Assembly: GCF_000971255.1 (NCBI RefSeq)
Contig: NZ_BBMC01000006.1
Location: forward strand, 158,303-222,302
Length of the DNA stretch: 64,000 nucleotides
DNA from: Demequina rhizosphaerae
GTDB taxonomy: Bacteria > Actinomycetota > Actinomycetes > Actinomycetales > Demequinaceae
Direction of reading: 5' to 3'
The notes below the pieces were generated by a model. It was given only the letters and a program-made list of their open reading frames with translations, was not told where the DNA came from and made no database searches. Below are positions 30,738 through 39,570 of the stretch, in pieces; within the stretch, counting starts at the first letter, position 1; the number at the start of each line of letters is the position of its first letter. Made by a program: the position numbers and the translations under genes.

Positions 30738-31595
30738 ATGACGCGAGGCGATATCGCCATCACCGGAGCAACGGGAAAGCTCGGCGGACTCGTCGCCCGG
30801 ATGGTCCACGCCAAAGGAGCACCGGAGCGCCTGCTCGCACGCACACCCTCGCGCGCTCCGATGCTCGACAGCACGCCAGTCCGTCACTTCGACTATGCCG
30901 ACCGGACAGCATCGCGAACCGCTCTCGATGGCGCTCGCATCGTGTTCATGGTCTCGGGCCCCGAAGCCCCCGATCGCGTCGACCACCACAAGACGTTCAT
31001 CGACGCCGCCATGGACGCCGGCGTCCAGCACATCGTTTACACCTCTTTCGTGGCGGCAGCGCCTGATGCCGTCTTCACGCTCGCGCGGGACCACTTCGAA
31101 ACCGAGGAGCACATCAAGGCGACAGGGGTCCGATGGACGTTCCTGCGCGACAGCTTCTACATGGACTTCATGTCGGCTCTCGTTGGCGACGACGGCGCCA
31201 TTCGGGGCCCCGCCGACAATGGCAGCTGCGCGGTCGTCGCCCGCTACGACGTCGCGCGAGCCGCTGCCGCGGTACTCGTCTCCCCCGACCGGCACGCCGG
31301 GCACGCGTACGACATGACCGGACCGGCCGCCCTGACGCTGGAGGACATCGCCCGAGAGCTCAGCGACGCCACCGGCGGGCGCATCGTGTACAGCCCCGAG
31401 ACGACCGCCGAGGCATACGCATCCCGCGCCCGCTTCGGCGCCCCCGACTGGCAGGTAGCCGCCTGGGTATCGACGTACCTGGCCTTCGCATCGGGTGACA
31501 TGGCCCAGGCCTCCGGCGATATCGAGAAGATCACTGGCTCACCGCCCATGTCATTCCGCGAGTTCCTCAGCCGGCAGACCCTCGAACGACACTAG
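30738..31595 (+). CDS. NmrA-like NAD(P)-binding SDR protein
   Basis: 285 residues, start ATG with AAAGGAG seven bases upstream. The Rossmann motif is ITGATGKLGG (8-17). The body matches NmrA/QorB-type atypical SDRs (quinone oxidoreductase 2 or redox-sensing). It follows an MDR quinone-reductase-like gene by 111 bp on the same strand, suggesting a shared detoxification role. A small hairpin (AGCCGC-CTAC-GCGGCT) follows the stop at 31594-31609. Confidence 0.9.
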   Translation: MTRGDIAITGATGKLGGLVARMVHAKGAPERLLARTPSRAPMLDSTPVRHFDYADRTASRTALDGARIVFMVSGPEAPDRVDHHKTFIDAAMDAGVQHIVYTSFVAAAPDAVFTLARDHFETEEHIKATGVRWTFLRDSFYMDFMSALVGDDGAIRGPADNGSCAVVARYDVARAAAAVLVSPDRHAGHAYDMTGPAALTLEDIARELSDATGGRIVYSPETTAEAYASRARFGAPDWQVAAWVSTYLAFASGDMAQASGDIEKITGSPPMSFREFLSRQTLERH

Positions 31596-31609
31596 CCGCC
31601 TACGCGGCT
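31594..31609. terminator. Short hairpin at the stop of the NmrA-like gene
   Basis: Six-base stem AGCCGC/GCGGCT with loop CTAC between convergent genes. Weak, no T-run. Confidence 0.45.
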
Positions 31610-31634
31610 CCCGTTCAGTCCAGCGCGACCGGAT

Positions 31635-32066
31635 TCAGCAACGCCCGTCCGAGGCTGCCGGCAGTCGGGCCTCGCGTACGGCAGCAGCAACCTCCGCGCT
31701 CGTCCCGAGGGCAGCGATCAGGGGCACGAGCGCGGCCTCAACATCTTGCAGCAGGGGATCGACCCTTCCGCGCCGCACGAGCTCGTAGGCGAACTCAGGC
31801 GCTCTCCCCGTCAATTCACTCAGGCGTCCCGTGGCGGCCACCTCAGCCCCCGGTCCGGGTGATTGCGCTCGAATCAAGGCAACCGAGAAGCCGACATCGA
31901 AGACAGAACCGAGTCGGTCCTCGTCGATGAGGAGCCAAACGTCCCACCGGACGCCATTCGCTTGACGTGTCCAGCCGGCGCCGCCCGGCTCAAACCCTCC
32001 ACATCGGAGCGCGGCAGCCAATGCGGCCTCCCGGCGCCCGCGCGCGTGCTCGCGCTCTCGACGCAC
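31635..32066 (-). CDS. Uncharacterised protein
   Basis: 143 residues from GTG 32066 with GAAGG upstream. Not recognised. It is a soluble alpha/beta protein with RQANGVRWDVWLLIDED in the middle, reminiscent of DUF4304-type proteins, but the match is by eye only. It is convergent with the NmrA-like gene and divergent from the aldolase. Confidence 0.6.
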   Translation of the reverse strand: MRREREHARGRREAALAAALRCGGFEPGGAGWTRQANGVRWDVWLLIDEDRLGSVFDVGFSVALIRAQSPGPGAEVAATGRLSELTGRAPEFAYELVRRGRVDPLLQDVEAALVPLIAALGTSAEVAAAVREARLPAASDGRC

Positions 32067-32084
32067 GGCTCACCTTCCCTTCAA

Positions 32085-32107
32085 ACCGTTACACGGAACG
32101 GTGTTCC
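32085..32107. promoter_or_regulatory. Nested palindromes upstream of the KDPGal aldolase operon
   Basis: ACCGTT-N6-AACGGT (32085-32102) overlaps GGAAC-N3-GTTCC (32095-32107), about 87-110 bases before the aldolase start. The block ACACGGAAC also occurs in the palindrome before the IclR gene at 60551, so an IclR-type operator is one reading; TCAAACCGTT also resembles a weak LacI site of this locus. Confidence 0.5.
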
Positions 32108-32193
32108 TTCCAGCGAAACTAGAGTATTGTGAATCGGGCGCGCAGCAACCTCTTCGACCCTGTGCGCGGTGATCTACGAGCAACGGAGTTCGC

Positions 32194-32859
32194 ATGCACG
32201 CCTCACAAGAGCCATCCCACGTTCAACCGTGGAGCGGGTGCCCCGTCGTCCCCGTCGTCGTCGCCTCTGGACGCACGCAAGGACTCGGCGTCGCCGATGC
32301 CCTGGCTGCGGGGAACATCCGGGTCGCCGAGGTCACGTTCCGAGTCGACGGCGCTGCCGAGGCCATCCGCGCCGTGGCGGAGGAGCGCCCGGAGATGGTC
32401 GTCGCGGCGGGCACCGTGATCAACACCGACCAGGTCGACGTGGCCGTGGACGCGGGCGCACAGTTCTTGGTCTCCCCCGGCCTGAACCGCTCGGTGATCG
32501 AGCGGGCGCATGAGCATGACGTGCCCGTCATCCCGGGCGTGGCTTCGCCCTCGGACATCATGGCCGCGCTCGAACTGGGGATCACGACCGTCAAGCTCTT
32601 CCCGGCGGTACCCCTCGGTGGCATCGCGATCCTTCGCGCGTTCGCAGCACCGTTCCCTCAGGTCAGGTTCGTCCCCACCGGCGGGATCGGCATCGATACC
32701 GCGGCCGACTGGTTGCGCGAGAGCGCCGTCGACGCGGTCGGCGGGTCGTGGATGGTGCCCCCGTCGAAGATCGCGGATCAGGATTGGGACGCGATTTCGC
32801 GGTTGAGCGCCGCCACATGGGAGCAGCTGGCGGCCGAGGTCGAGGGGGCCGTCCGATGA
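32194..32859 (+). CDS. KDPG/KDPGal aldolase
   Basis: 221 residues with GGAG before the ATG. Class I aldolase of the Eda/DgoA family that splits 2-keto-3-deoxy-6-phospho-gluconate or -galactonate into pyruvate and glyceraldehyde 3-phosphate. Catalytic E46 lies in AEVTFR and the Schiff-base lysine K134 in VKLFPA. The stop overlaps the kinase start (ATGA). In an agar locus the expected substrate is KDPGal from galactose and 3,6-anhydrogalactose; stereospecificity is inferred from context. Confidence 0.93.
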   Translation: MHASQEPSHVQPWSGCPVVPVVVASGRTQGLGVADALAAGNIRVAEVTFRVDGAAEAIRAVAEERPEMVVAAGTVINTDQVDVAVDAGAQFLVSPGLNRSVIERAHEHDVPVIPGVASPSDIMAALELGITTVKLFPAVPLGGIAILRAFAAPFPQVRFVPTGGIGIDTAADWLRESAVDAVGGSWMVPPSKIADQDWDAISRLSAATWEQLAAEVEGAVR

Positions 32860-33956
32860 ACGCCCTCGAAGTCCGTGCCGCCGCCGACTGCGCCTATGAC
32901 GTCGTCTCGCTCGGAGAGGTCATGCTCCGGCTGGACCCGGGCGAGCGTCGGGTCCGCACCGCCCGGACGTTCTCTGCTTGGGAAGGGGGCGGCGAGTACA
33001 ACGTGGCGCGCGGGCTCCGTCGCTGCTTCGGGATGCGTGGCGCGATCGTCACGGCACTCGCCGACAACGAGGTCGGGCGATTGGTCGAAGACCTGATGCT
33101 CACAGGCGGCCTCGACACCTCGCACGTCATGTGGAAGACGTACGACGGTATCGGCCGCAACGTCCGCAACGGCCTCAACTTCACCGAGCGAGGGTTCGGG
33201 GTGCGCGGCGCCGTCGGCGTGTCCGACCGAGGCCACACAGCGATCTCGCAGATGCGCCCCGAGGACGTCGACTGGGATGCGCTGTTCGCTCGAGGCGTGC
33301 GCTGGTTCCACACCGGTGGAATCTTCGCCGCGCTCTCCGAGTCCGCCGCCGATGTCGCAGAAGCCGCGATGGCCGCCGCGCGGCGCCATGGCACGATCGT
33401 GTCGTACGACCTCAACTACCGCCCCTCCCTATGGAAGGGCGTGGGAGGGCCGGAGCGCGCTCAGGCCGTCAACCGCCGCCTCGCATCGCTCGTCGACGTG
33501 ATGATCGGCAACGAGGAGGACTTCACCGCTTGCCTCGGACTCGAGGTCTCGGGCGTCGACGACAACCTTCAGGACCTCGAGACCGCCGCGTTCAAGTCGA
33601 TGATCGAGCGCGCCGCTAAGGAGTACCCGAACTTCCAGGTGATCGCCACGACGCTGCGCGGAGTGCACACGGCGACCATCAACGACTGGGGCGCCATCGG
33701 ATGGTCACGACGCGAGGGCTTCGCGGAGGCGACGCACCGGCCGCGTCTGGAGATCCTCGACCGCGTTGGCGGCGGCGACTCCTTCGCGTCCGGCCTCGCC
33801 TACGGCCTGATGGAGCTCGGCTCGATTCATGACGCCGTCGAGTACGGCGCCGCACATGGCGCGCTCGCCATGACCACGCCCGGCGACACCTCGACCGCAA
33901 CCCTCGCCGAGGTCCGCAAGCTGGTCGGCGGCGGCTCGGCTCGCGTAGACCGCTGA
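32856..33956 (+). CDS. PfkB-family 2-keto-3-deoxy-sugar-acid kinase
   Basis: 366 residues, ATG 32856 overlapping the aldolase stop. Substrate-side motif GGGEYNVARGLRR near residue 42 and the catalytic PfkB signature DRVGGGDSFASGLAYG with D308. Sugar-acid kinases of this branch (KdgK-like) often show the NYRPSLW motif, seen here as DLNYRPSLWKG. With the coupled aldolase it would convert KDGal to KDPGal. An alternative substrate, 2-keto-3-deoxygluconate, cannot be excluded. Confidence 0.93.
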   Translation: MNALEVRAAADCAYDVVSLGEVMLRLDPGERRVRTARTFSAWEGGGEYNVARGLRRCFGMRGAIVTALADNEVGRLVEDLMLTGGLDTSHVMWKTYDGIGRNVRNGLNFTERGFGVRGAVGVSDRGHTAISQMRPEDVDWDALFARGVRWFHTGGIFAALSESAADVAEAAMAAARRHGTIVSYDLNYRPSLWKGVGGPERAQAVNRRLASLVDVMIGNEEDFTACLGLEVSGVDDNLQDLETAAFKSMIERAAKEYPNFQVIATTLRGVHTATINDWGAIGWSRREGFAEATHRPRLEILDRVGGGDSFASGLAYGLMELGSIHDAVEYGAAHGALAMTTPGDTSTATLAEVRKLVGGGSARVDR

Positions 33957-33999
33957 GCTCAAGCGCCTTCCACTGGGGCAATGCAGACAGGGACCGACC

Positions 34000-34902
34000 T
34001 TGGAAAACATCTCAGGCGACCAGATCACGATCTCCCGCGGCGGCATGTCCGCGACCATCGCGACCGTAGGCGCATCGTTGCGCCAGTACCAAGTCGACGG
34101 CACCGACGCAGTGGTGCCTTTCCACTCCGACGAGATCGCGCCGGCGTACCACGGCATGGTGCTTGCGCCGTGGCCGAACCGAGTGCGCGACGGGCGATAC
34201 ACGTTCGACGGAAGAGATCTGCAACTGCCCCTGAATGATGCCGAGTTCTCCGCCGCCCTCCACGGGCTCGTGAGTTGGCAGAACTGGGCAGTGGTCTCCG
34301 TGCAGCACGATGCGGTCGCACTGTGCCTCGAACTGCCTGCCTCTCCTGGCTATCCGTTCCGGCTTGTGCTCGAGGTCAGCTACAGGTTGTCGAGCGAGGG
34401 CCTCGCCGTTTCCGCGACCGCGACCAACGCGGGTGACCATGCCTTGCCGTACGGACTGGGCTTTCATCCGTGGATCTCACCCGGTACAGCCAACCTCGAT
34501 GACTGCACGCTCGAGCTGTCTGCCCGCTCTCGGATCCTGGTCGACGATCGGTGGATGCCGGCCGCGGTCGTGCCAGTGCGTGACACCTTCGACTTCCTGG
34601 AACCGCGACCTCTCCTGGGGACCTCTGTCTGCGACACCTGGGTTGATCCGGTGCGAGACGCGCGCGGCCGCTCCTGGGCGAAGCTCCGGCGCCCCGACGG
34701 CGCCACGGTGACCGTGTGGGGAGACGCCGAGGTGCAGGCATGGCAGGTATGCACCGGCGACGGCGTCCCCGCGATCGCACGCTCCGGCATCGCTCTCGAG
34801 CCGATGACATGCGCCGCCGATGCGTTTCGAACCGGCGAACGCCTGATCCGCATCGAGCCGCGTGCGCACCATTCGCTCACTTGGGGCATTGCAGTCGACT
34901 GA
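34000..34902 (+). CDS. Aldose 1-epimerase (mutarotase)
   Basis: 300 residues from a TTG start with AGGGA upstream. Family motifs are MVLAPWPNRVRDGRY near residue 50, HGLVSWQNW, the catalytic-His region GFHPWISPG, and a C-terminal IALEPMTCAADAF with the catalytic Glu. It interconverts alpha and beta anomers of galactose released by the beta-galactosidases. Third gene of the aldolase-kinase-epimerase unit, 43 bases after the kinase. Confidence 0.9.
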   Translation: MENISGDQITISRGGMSATIATVGASLRQYQVDGTDAVVPFHSDEIAPAYHGMVLAPWPNRVRDGRYTFDGRDLQLPLNDAEFSAALHGLVSWQNWAVVSVQHDAVALCLELPASPGYPFRLVLEVSYRLSSEGLAVSATATNAGDHALPYGLGFHPWISPGTANLDDCTLELSARSRILVDDRWMPAAVVPVRDTFDFLEPRPLLGTSVCDTWVDPVRDARGRSWAKLRRPDGATVTVWGDAEVQAWQVCTGDGVPAIARSGIALEPMTCAADAFRTGERLIRIEPRAHHSLTWGIAVD

Positions 34903-34947
34903 CCGCGACTGAGCGCATTCGCCTGGAGGACGCGGCGGTGTCGCTCA

Positions 34948-34979
34948 GCGGTGGGGCGCCCGCTCGGGCGCCCCACCGC
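34948..34979. terminator. Bidirectional terminator between epimerase and aldehyde dehydrogenase
   Basis: Arms of 15 bases, GCGGTGGGGCGCCCG with its exact complement, around a CT loop. Placed between two convergent genes. Confidence 0.88.
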
Positions 34980-34989
34980 CTGCCGCCGG

Positions 34990-36438
34990 TCAGTTGTAGT
35001 TCAGGTAGACCGTACGTCGCTGGAGGTAGTTGTCGATGCCGTAGACACCGTCCTCACCGCCGACCCCGCTGCGCTTGTGGCCATTGTGGTAGCCCTGGAT
35101 ATACCCGACGATGGGCTGGTTGACGAAGACGGTGCCCACCTCCATGTGGTTGATCGCATGGAAGATGGTGCTTGCGTTCTGCGTGAAGATGTAGGCCGAG
35201 AGAGCGTCCTCGCGGTCGTTGCAGATCTCGAGCGCCTCCGCGTAGTCCTTCACCGCGACGATCGGCATGATCGGGCCGAAGATCTCGGTCGTAGCGAGCG
35301 GCATCGTCCGGGTGACGCCGCTCACCACCGTGGGCAGGTACCAGTGGCCGCGGGCGAAGCGATCGCCATCGGGCCGGCCACCTCCGACCTCGACACGCGC
35401 TCCGCCCTCCACGCTTGCCCTCAGCATGCCGTCGATACGGGCGATACTGGCGCCGGTCACGCTCGGCCCCATGCCCCGGGTCATGGCGTCGTCCGCAAGC
35501 TCGATCTCCTTGACCTTGGCGACCACGCGGGCGGTGAACTCCTCAGCGATGCTCTCGTGGACCAGCACGAGCTCGTTGCAGATGCAGACCTGCCCCGAAT
35601 TGGCGAAGCGCGAAGCCACGGCCGCATCGACGGCCTTGTCGAGGTCCGCGTCCTCGAGCACGATGAACGAGGCCTTACCTCCGAGCTCGAGGATCAGGCC
35701 GTTGACGTTCTCGGCGCTCGCCCGATAGATCGCCTGCCCTGCCTGCGTGCTGCCGGTGAGCGAGACGAGCCGCGTGAGCGGGCTCGACACGAGGGCCGCG
35801 CTGGCTTCGATGCCGCTACCCGTGACCACGTTGAGAACGCCTGCGGGGAGTCCGATCTCGGAAGCGATACGGCAGAACTCCGACGCGGTCACAGGCGTCG
35901 CCTCGTGCGGCTTGAGCACCATGGTGTTACCCGTCACCAGTGCGGGGCCGACCTTGCGGCCGATCAGCGCGAGCGGGAAGTTGTAGGCGCACATCCCGAC
36001 CGTGACACCGTACGGCACGTTCTGGATCCACAGCTGCTCGCCGCGATTCTCCGAGGGGAAGATGCGCCCCTCGATCCGGCGTGCCGCCTCCGCGGCGTAG
36101 GTGAGGTAGGTCACCGTGTCCGTCACCTCGCCGTGCGCGTCCGGCACCGTCTTGCCCTGCTCGCGAACGAGCAGTTCGACAAAGTGGTCCCGGTTCTCCT
36201 CGACCGCGTGCGCAAGGCGATGCACCCATCGTCCGCGCTCGACCGCGGGGAGCTCGGCCCACGCGCGCTGAGCGTCGCGGGCGCTTTCCAGCGCCCTGAC
36301 CGCCTCATCCGCACCGCAGTCGGGCACCGTCGCCCAGACCTCCTCGGTGGCGGGGTTCTCCACCTCAAGCAAGGCGCCGGAAGCGGCGTCGATGCGTTCT
36401 CCGCCAATGAAGCAGGGGTAATGCTTCAGCTCGGCCAT
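34990..36438 (-). CDS. NAD(P)-dependent aldehyde dehydrogenase, probable 3,6-anhydro-L-galactose dehydrogenase
   Basis: 482 residues from ATG 36438, which has AAGGAGGAG just upstream (the ATG at 36453 overlaps that site). ALDH-superfamily features: ELGGK with general-base Glu, NSGQVCICNE with catalytic C285, and EIFGP near the end. It belongs near lactaldehyde/glycolaldehyde dehydrogenases, the branch that includes characterised 3,6-anhydro-L-galactose dehydrogenases. It is last in a five-gene operon preceded by a LacI-type operator at 40858. In an agar locus, oxidation of 3,6-anhydro-L-galactose to its acid is the natural role; inferred from context. Confidence 0.85.
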   Translation of the reverse strand: MAELKHYPCFIGGERIDAASGALLEVENPATEEVWATVPDCGADEAVRALESARDAQRAWAELPAVERGRWVHRLAHAVEENRDHFVELLVREQGKTVPDAHGEVTDTVTYLTYAAEAARRIEGRIFPSENRGEQLWIQNVPYGVTVGMCAYNFPLALIGRKVGPALVTGNTMVLKPHEATPVTASEFCRIASEIGLPAGVLNVVTGSGIEASAALVSSPLTRLVSLTGSTQAGQAIYRASAENVNGLILELGGKASFIVLEDADLDKAVDAAVASRFANSGQVCICNELVLVHESIAEEFTARVVAKVKEIELADDAMTRGMGPSVTGASIARIDGMLRASVEGGARVEVGGGRPDGDRFARGHWYLPTVVSGVTRTMPLATTEIFGPIMPIVAVKDYAEALEICNDREDALSAYIFTQNASTIFHAINHMEVGTVFVNQPIVGYIQGYHNGHKRSGVGGEDGVYGIDNYLQRRTVYLNYN

Positions 36439-36511
36439 GGTCTCCTCCTTCATGGTGATGAATCTCCTCTACGCCCGCCGATTGTCCCGGCAGGCGGACG
36501 ACGCAAAGGCC

Positions 36512-37297
36512 TTAGCTGCCGCCGAACTGCGGCTCTCGCCGCTCAAGGAACGCGGCGAGGCCCTCGGCCGCGTCGTCAGTACCGAGAAGCGGGGACGATT
36601 CGGAGCGTTCCACCTCGAGCGCCTCGGCCAACGGTACGCCGGCGCCTCGGCGAAGTGCCCGCTTGGTGGCGGCCAGCGCGAGCGGCGCCTGCCGTCCGAT
36701 CCGCACTGCAAGCTGGTCAGTCTGGTGCCTGAGCTCGGCCGGGTCGTGCAGCTCGGTGAGCAGTCCCCACCGGAAGGCATCCTCGGCGTGGAAGGTGCGG
36801 CCCGAGACGAGCAGCTCCATCGCACGGGCGTGACCGACGAGTCGCGCGAGCCGCTGGGTGCCGCCGTTGCCGGGGATGAGCCCCAAAGCGATCTCGGTGA
36901 GCCCGAGGAGATGCCCGCCGGTGGCCCCGACACGGATGTCGCACGCCATCGCGAGCTCAAGACCGCCACCGAGCGCATGCCCACCGATCTCGGCGATGAA
37001 GATGACGTCGGATGCTTCGATGCGCGCGCACGTGGCACGCGCGGCGTCAGCCACGGCCGCTCGTTCGCCCGGCGTCGCGGCAGCGAAGTGCTTGATGTCC
37101 GCGCCCCCGCAGAAGAACTTCGGCGACGCGCTTCGCAGGACGGCGACGCGCACCGCGCCCGAGTCGTCAAGCCGCGCGACGGCGGCCAACAGATCGCGCT
37201 GCAACCTTTCGTCGTAGGCGTTTGCCGGGGGCCTGTCGAGCGTGACAACGGCCACCGCCCCCGCGATCTCGATGGTGACGGCCGGCGATTCGTTCAT
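36512..37297 (-). CDS. Enoyl-CoA hydratase/isomerase (crotonase family)
   Basis: 261 residues, start overlapping the CoA-transferase stop (ATGA). Oxyanion-hole regions CGGADIKHF near 64 and GGHALGGGLELAMACDI near 105 carry the first catalytic Glu; LTEIALGLIPGNGGTQRL has the second. It hydrates or isomerises acyl-CoA double bonds. A crotonase has no place in the known anhydrogalactose route, so its presence with two CoA transferases here is unexplained. Confidence 0.93.
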   Translation of the reverse strand: MNESPAVTIEIAGAVAVVTLDRPPANAYDERLQRDLLAAVARLDDSGAVRVAVLRSASPKFFCGGADIKHFAAATPGERAAVADAARATCARIEASDVIFIAEIGGHALGGGLELAMACDIRVGATGGHLLGLTEIALGLIPGNGGTQRLARLVGHARAMELLVSGRTFHAEDAFRWGLLTELHDPAELRHQTDQLAVRIGRQAPLALAATKRALRRGAGVPLAEALEVERSESSPLLGTDDAAEGLAAFLERREPQFGGS

Positions 37298-38421
37298 CGT
37301 CCGAACTCCGCTCGAATCGACTCCGTGTGCTCACCGAGGCGTGGCGCACGCGCAGGCGAGCGCAGAACCTGGCCGTCGATACGGATCGGGCAGCGCGTGA
37401 CACGGTACGAGTCGGCCCCCTCGCCTACCTCCTGCACCATGTCGAGCGCTAGGAAACCCTCGTGTATGACGAGGTCCGCCCACGAGAGCACCTCGGCACA
37501 CCACACGTCGGCGGGCTCAAGGCGGTCGAGCCAATGCCGTGTGGACTCGCTCGCGAGGTGAGCCGCCAGCACACCCTTGATCTCGTCCCGCTCGTGGAAC
37601 CATCGGCCTCGATCGGTGAACTGGGACAGCTCCTCGCAGCCCACGAGCGCGGCGAGCGTGTCGATCGGCGTCATGGCAAGGGCGAGGTATCCGTCCGATG
37701 TCCGGTAGACGCCATAGGGAGCGGCGACGAGCGGGTGCGCGGGGTTCACACCGCCGCGTTTCGGCTCCTCGCTGTCCTGCAGGTACAAGGTGAAGGGCTC
37801 GAACTGCAGGTCGAGCACCGCTTCGAGCATGCTGACGTCGACTCGAGTCCCTCCGCCGCCGGCAAGGGCCGCGAGCACGCCTTGAGCGAGCATGGCGCCC
37901 GCGCAGTAGTCCGCCATCGCGATACCCATCGGGACAGGGCCATCGTCATCGGCGCCGGTGAGCCACATCATTCCAGATGCGGCCTGAAGCAGCAGGTCCT
38001 GGCCCGGCTCGAGCGCCCACGGGCCTTCGGCTCCGTAGCCGGTGATCTCGCCGTAGACAAGGGCGGGGTTGCTCGCATGGAGCCGCTCGTAGCCGAGTCC
38101 GTGGCGGTCCATGACCCCAGGCCGGAAGTTCGAGACGACGACGTCGGCCTCGGCAGCGATCTTTAGCAGAAGGGCAACGTCGTGCGGGTCGCGCAGGTCC
38201 GCAGCGACGCTCTCCTTGCCCCGATTGATCGCCTGGAAGAACGCGGGAGCGTCTCCGAGATCGAACGCGGGCGCGTAGGCGGTGCGGGACAGATCGCCCC
38301 GCTCCCGGTGTTCGACCTTGATCACGCGCGCTCCCAGATCTGCAAGCCGCAGCGTGGCCGACGGACCCGACATGAACTGTGTGAAGTCGAGAACGAGAAT
38401 GTCTTCGAGCGGTCGATTCAC
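37294..38421 (-). CDS. CaiB/BaiF family CoA transferase (second of a pair)
   Basis: 375 residues from GTG 38421, which overlaps the upstream transferase stop (GTGA). Family III CoA-transferase features: VLDFTQFMSGPSATLRLADLGARVIKVEHRERGD near the start, NRGKESVAADLRDP, SNFRPGVMDRHGLGY and ITGYGAEGPWA. Shares about the same architecture as the neighbour at 38418-39563, so the two may form a heterodimer or act in turn. Acyl substrate unknown. Confidence 0.92.
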   Translation of the reverse strand: MNRPLEDILVLDFTQFMSGPSATLRLADLGARVIKVEHRERGDLSRTAYAPAFDLGDAPAFFQAINRGKESVAADLRDPHDVALLLKIAAEADVVVSNFRPGVMDRHGLGYERLHASNPALVYGEITGYGAEGPWALEPGQDLLLQAASGMMWLTGADDDGPVPMGIAMADYCAGAMLAQGVLAALAGGGGTRVDVSMLEAVLDLQFEPFTLYLQDSEEPKRGGVNPAHPLVAAPYGVYRTSDGYLALAMTPIDTLAALVGCEELSQFTDRGRWFHERDEIKGVLAAHLASESTRHWLDRLEPADVWCAEVLSWADLVIHEGFLALDMVQEVGEGADSYRVTRCPIRIDGQVLRSPARAPRLGEHTESIRAEFGR

Positions 38422-39563
38422 GATGCCAGCTCCGCCATGATCTGCTCGTTCGCATCCCCGAGGCGGGGCGCGGCGCGATCCGAGTAGAGCCGTTCGCCTC
38501 CGACCCTTATCGGGCACCGCGTGGTGCGCACCGAGATCCCGTCGTCGCGGGACACGACCTGCTCCATCCCCAGCACCCGGTAGCCGTCATGATCAGCGAG
38601 GCGGGCGTAGTCCAGCACCTCGCAGGCCCAGTGCCCGACGCCGTTGAGGCGTGCCATCCACTCCGCGGTGCTTCGGGTGGCCAGCTGCACCTCGATCTGA
38701 GCCTTGATCTCGTCGCGCTCGACGAACGCGTCTGCGCCCGGCGCCTCCTCGACCGGATCGAGGCCCAGCGCGATCAGTACCCGCGAGACGTCTCCCATGC
38801 TCAGCGCGATCGCGGAGTCGCTCGTCGCGTAGACGCCGTAGGGCGCGCCGAGGTAGGGGTGGGCGGGTGCCACGCGGCTACGCGCAGGCAGCTCGCCCGC
38901 GTGGTTCAGGAAGACGGTGAGGCCCTCGAACTGCACGTCGAGCAGGGACTCAGCGAGGCTGACCTCCACGAGACCCCCTTGGCCCGTGCGCCGGCGACGC
39001 ACGAGCGCCGCGAGGATCCCTTGCGCGAGATGGAGCCCGCAAGCCATGTCCGCGACAGCCAGACCCAACGGGGTGGGAGGGTCGTCCGCCGCGCCGGAAT
39101 GCCACATTGCGCCGGTGCGCGCCTGCGCAAGCAGGTCCTGCCCGGGGAGCGCCGCCCACGGACCTTCCTTGCCGTAGCCTGACACCTCCCCGTAGACGAC
39201 CTCAGGGTTGATCGCCTTCACCGCCTCGTAGTCGAGGCCGATGCGCTCCATCACGCCGGGTCGGAAATTGTGGGTGACCACATCGGCCGTCGCGACGAGC
39301 TCGCGCACGATGTCAAGGTGCTCGGGATCCTTGAGGTCGGCCGCGAAGCTCTCCTTGTTCCTGTTGATCGTATGGAACAGCACGCTGTCCTCGCCGGCCC
39401 ACATGTCCTTCGTCGCGAGCGCACGACATGCGTCTCCGCCACGCGGGCGCTCGACCTTGATGACGCGTGCCCCCAGGTCAGCAAGACGCAGGCCGGCATA
39501 GGGTCCCGCGAGGTATTGGCAGAACTCCAGGACAGTGACGCCTTCGAGCGGCAGCTTCGTCAT
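38418..39563 (-). CDS. CaiB/BaiF family CoA transferase (first of a pair)
   Basis: 381 residues from ATG 39563 (a GTG at 39578 would add five residues and overlap the upstream gene). VLEFCQYLAGPYAGLRLADLGARVIKVERP, NRNKESFAADLKDPE, THNFRPGVMERIGLDY and SGYGKEGPWA are the conserved family III blocks. The pair probably arose by duplication. Family III enzymes move CoA between small carboxylic acids such as formate, oxalate or carnitine derivatives. Confidence 0.92.
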   Translation of the reverse strand: MTKLPLEGVTVLEFCQYLAGPYAGLRLADLGARVIKVERPRGGDACRALATKDMWAGEDSVLFHTINRNKESFAADLKDPEHLDIVRELVATADVVTHNFRPGVMERIGLDYEAVKAINPEVVYGEVSGYGKEGPWAALPGQDLLAQARTGAMWHSGAADDPPTPLGLAVADMACGLHLAQGILAALVRRRRTGQGGLVEVSLAESLLDVQFEGLTVFLNHAGELPARSRVAPAHPYLGAPYGVYATSDSAIALSMGDVSRVLIALGLDPVEEAPGADAFVERDEIKAQIEVQLATRSTAEWMARLNGVGHWACEVLDYARLADHDGYRVLGMEQVVSRDDGISVRTTRCPIRVGGERLYSDRAAPRLGDANEQIMAELAS

Positions 39564-39570
39564 CGCGCCA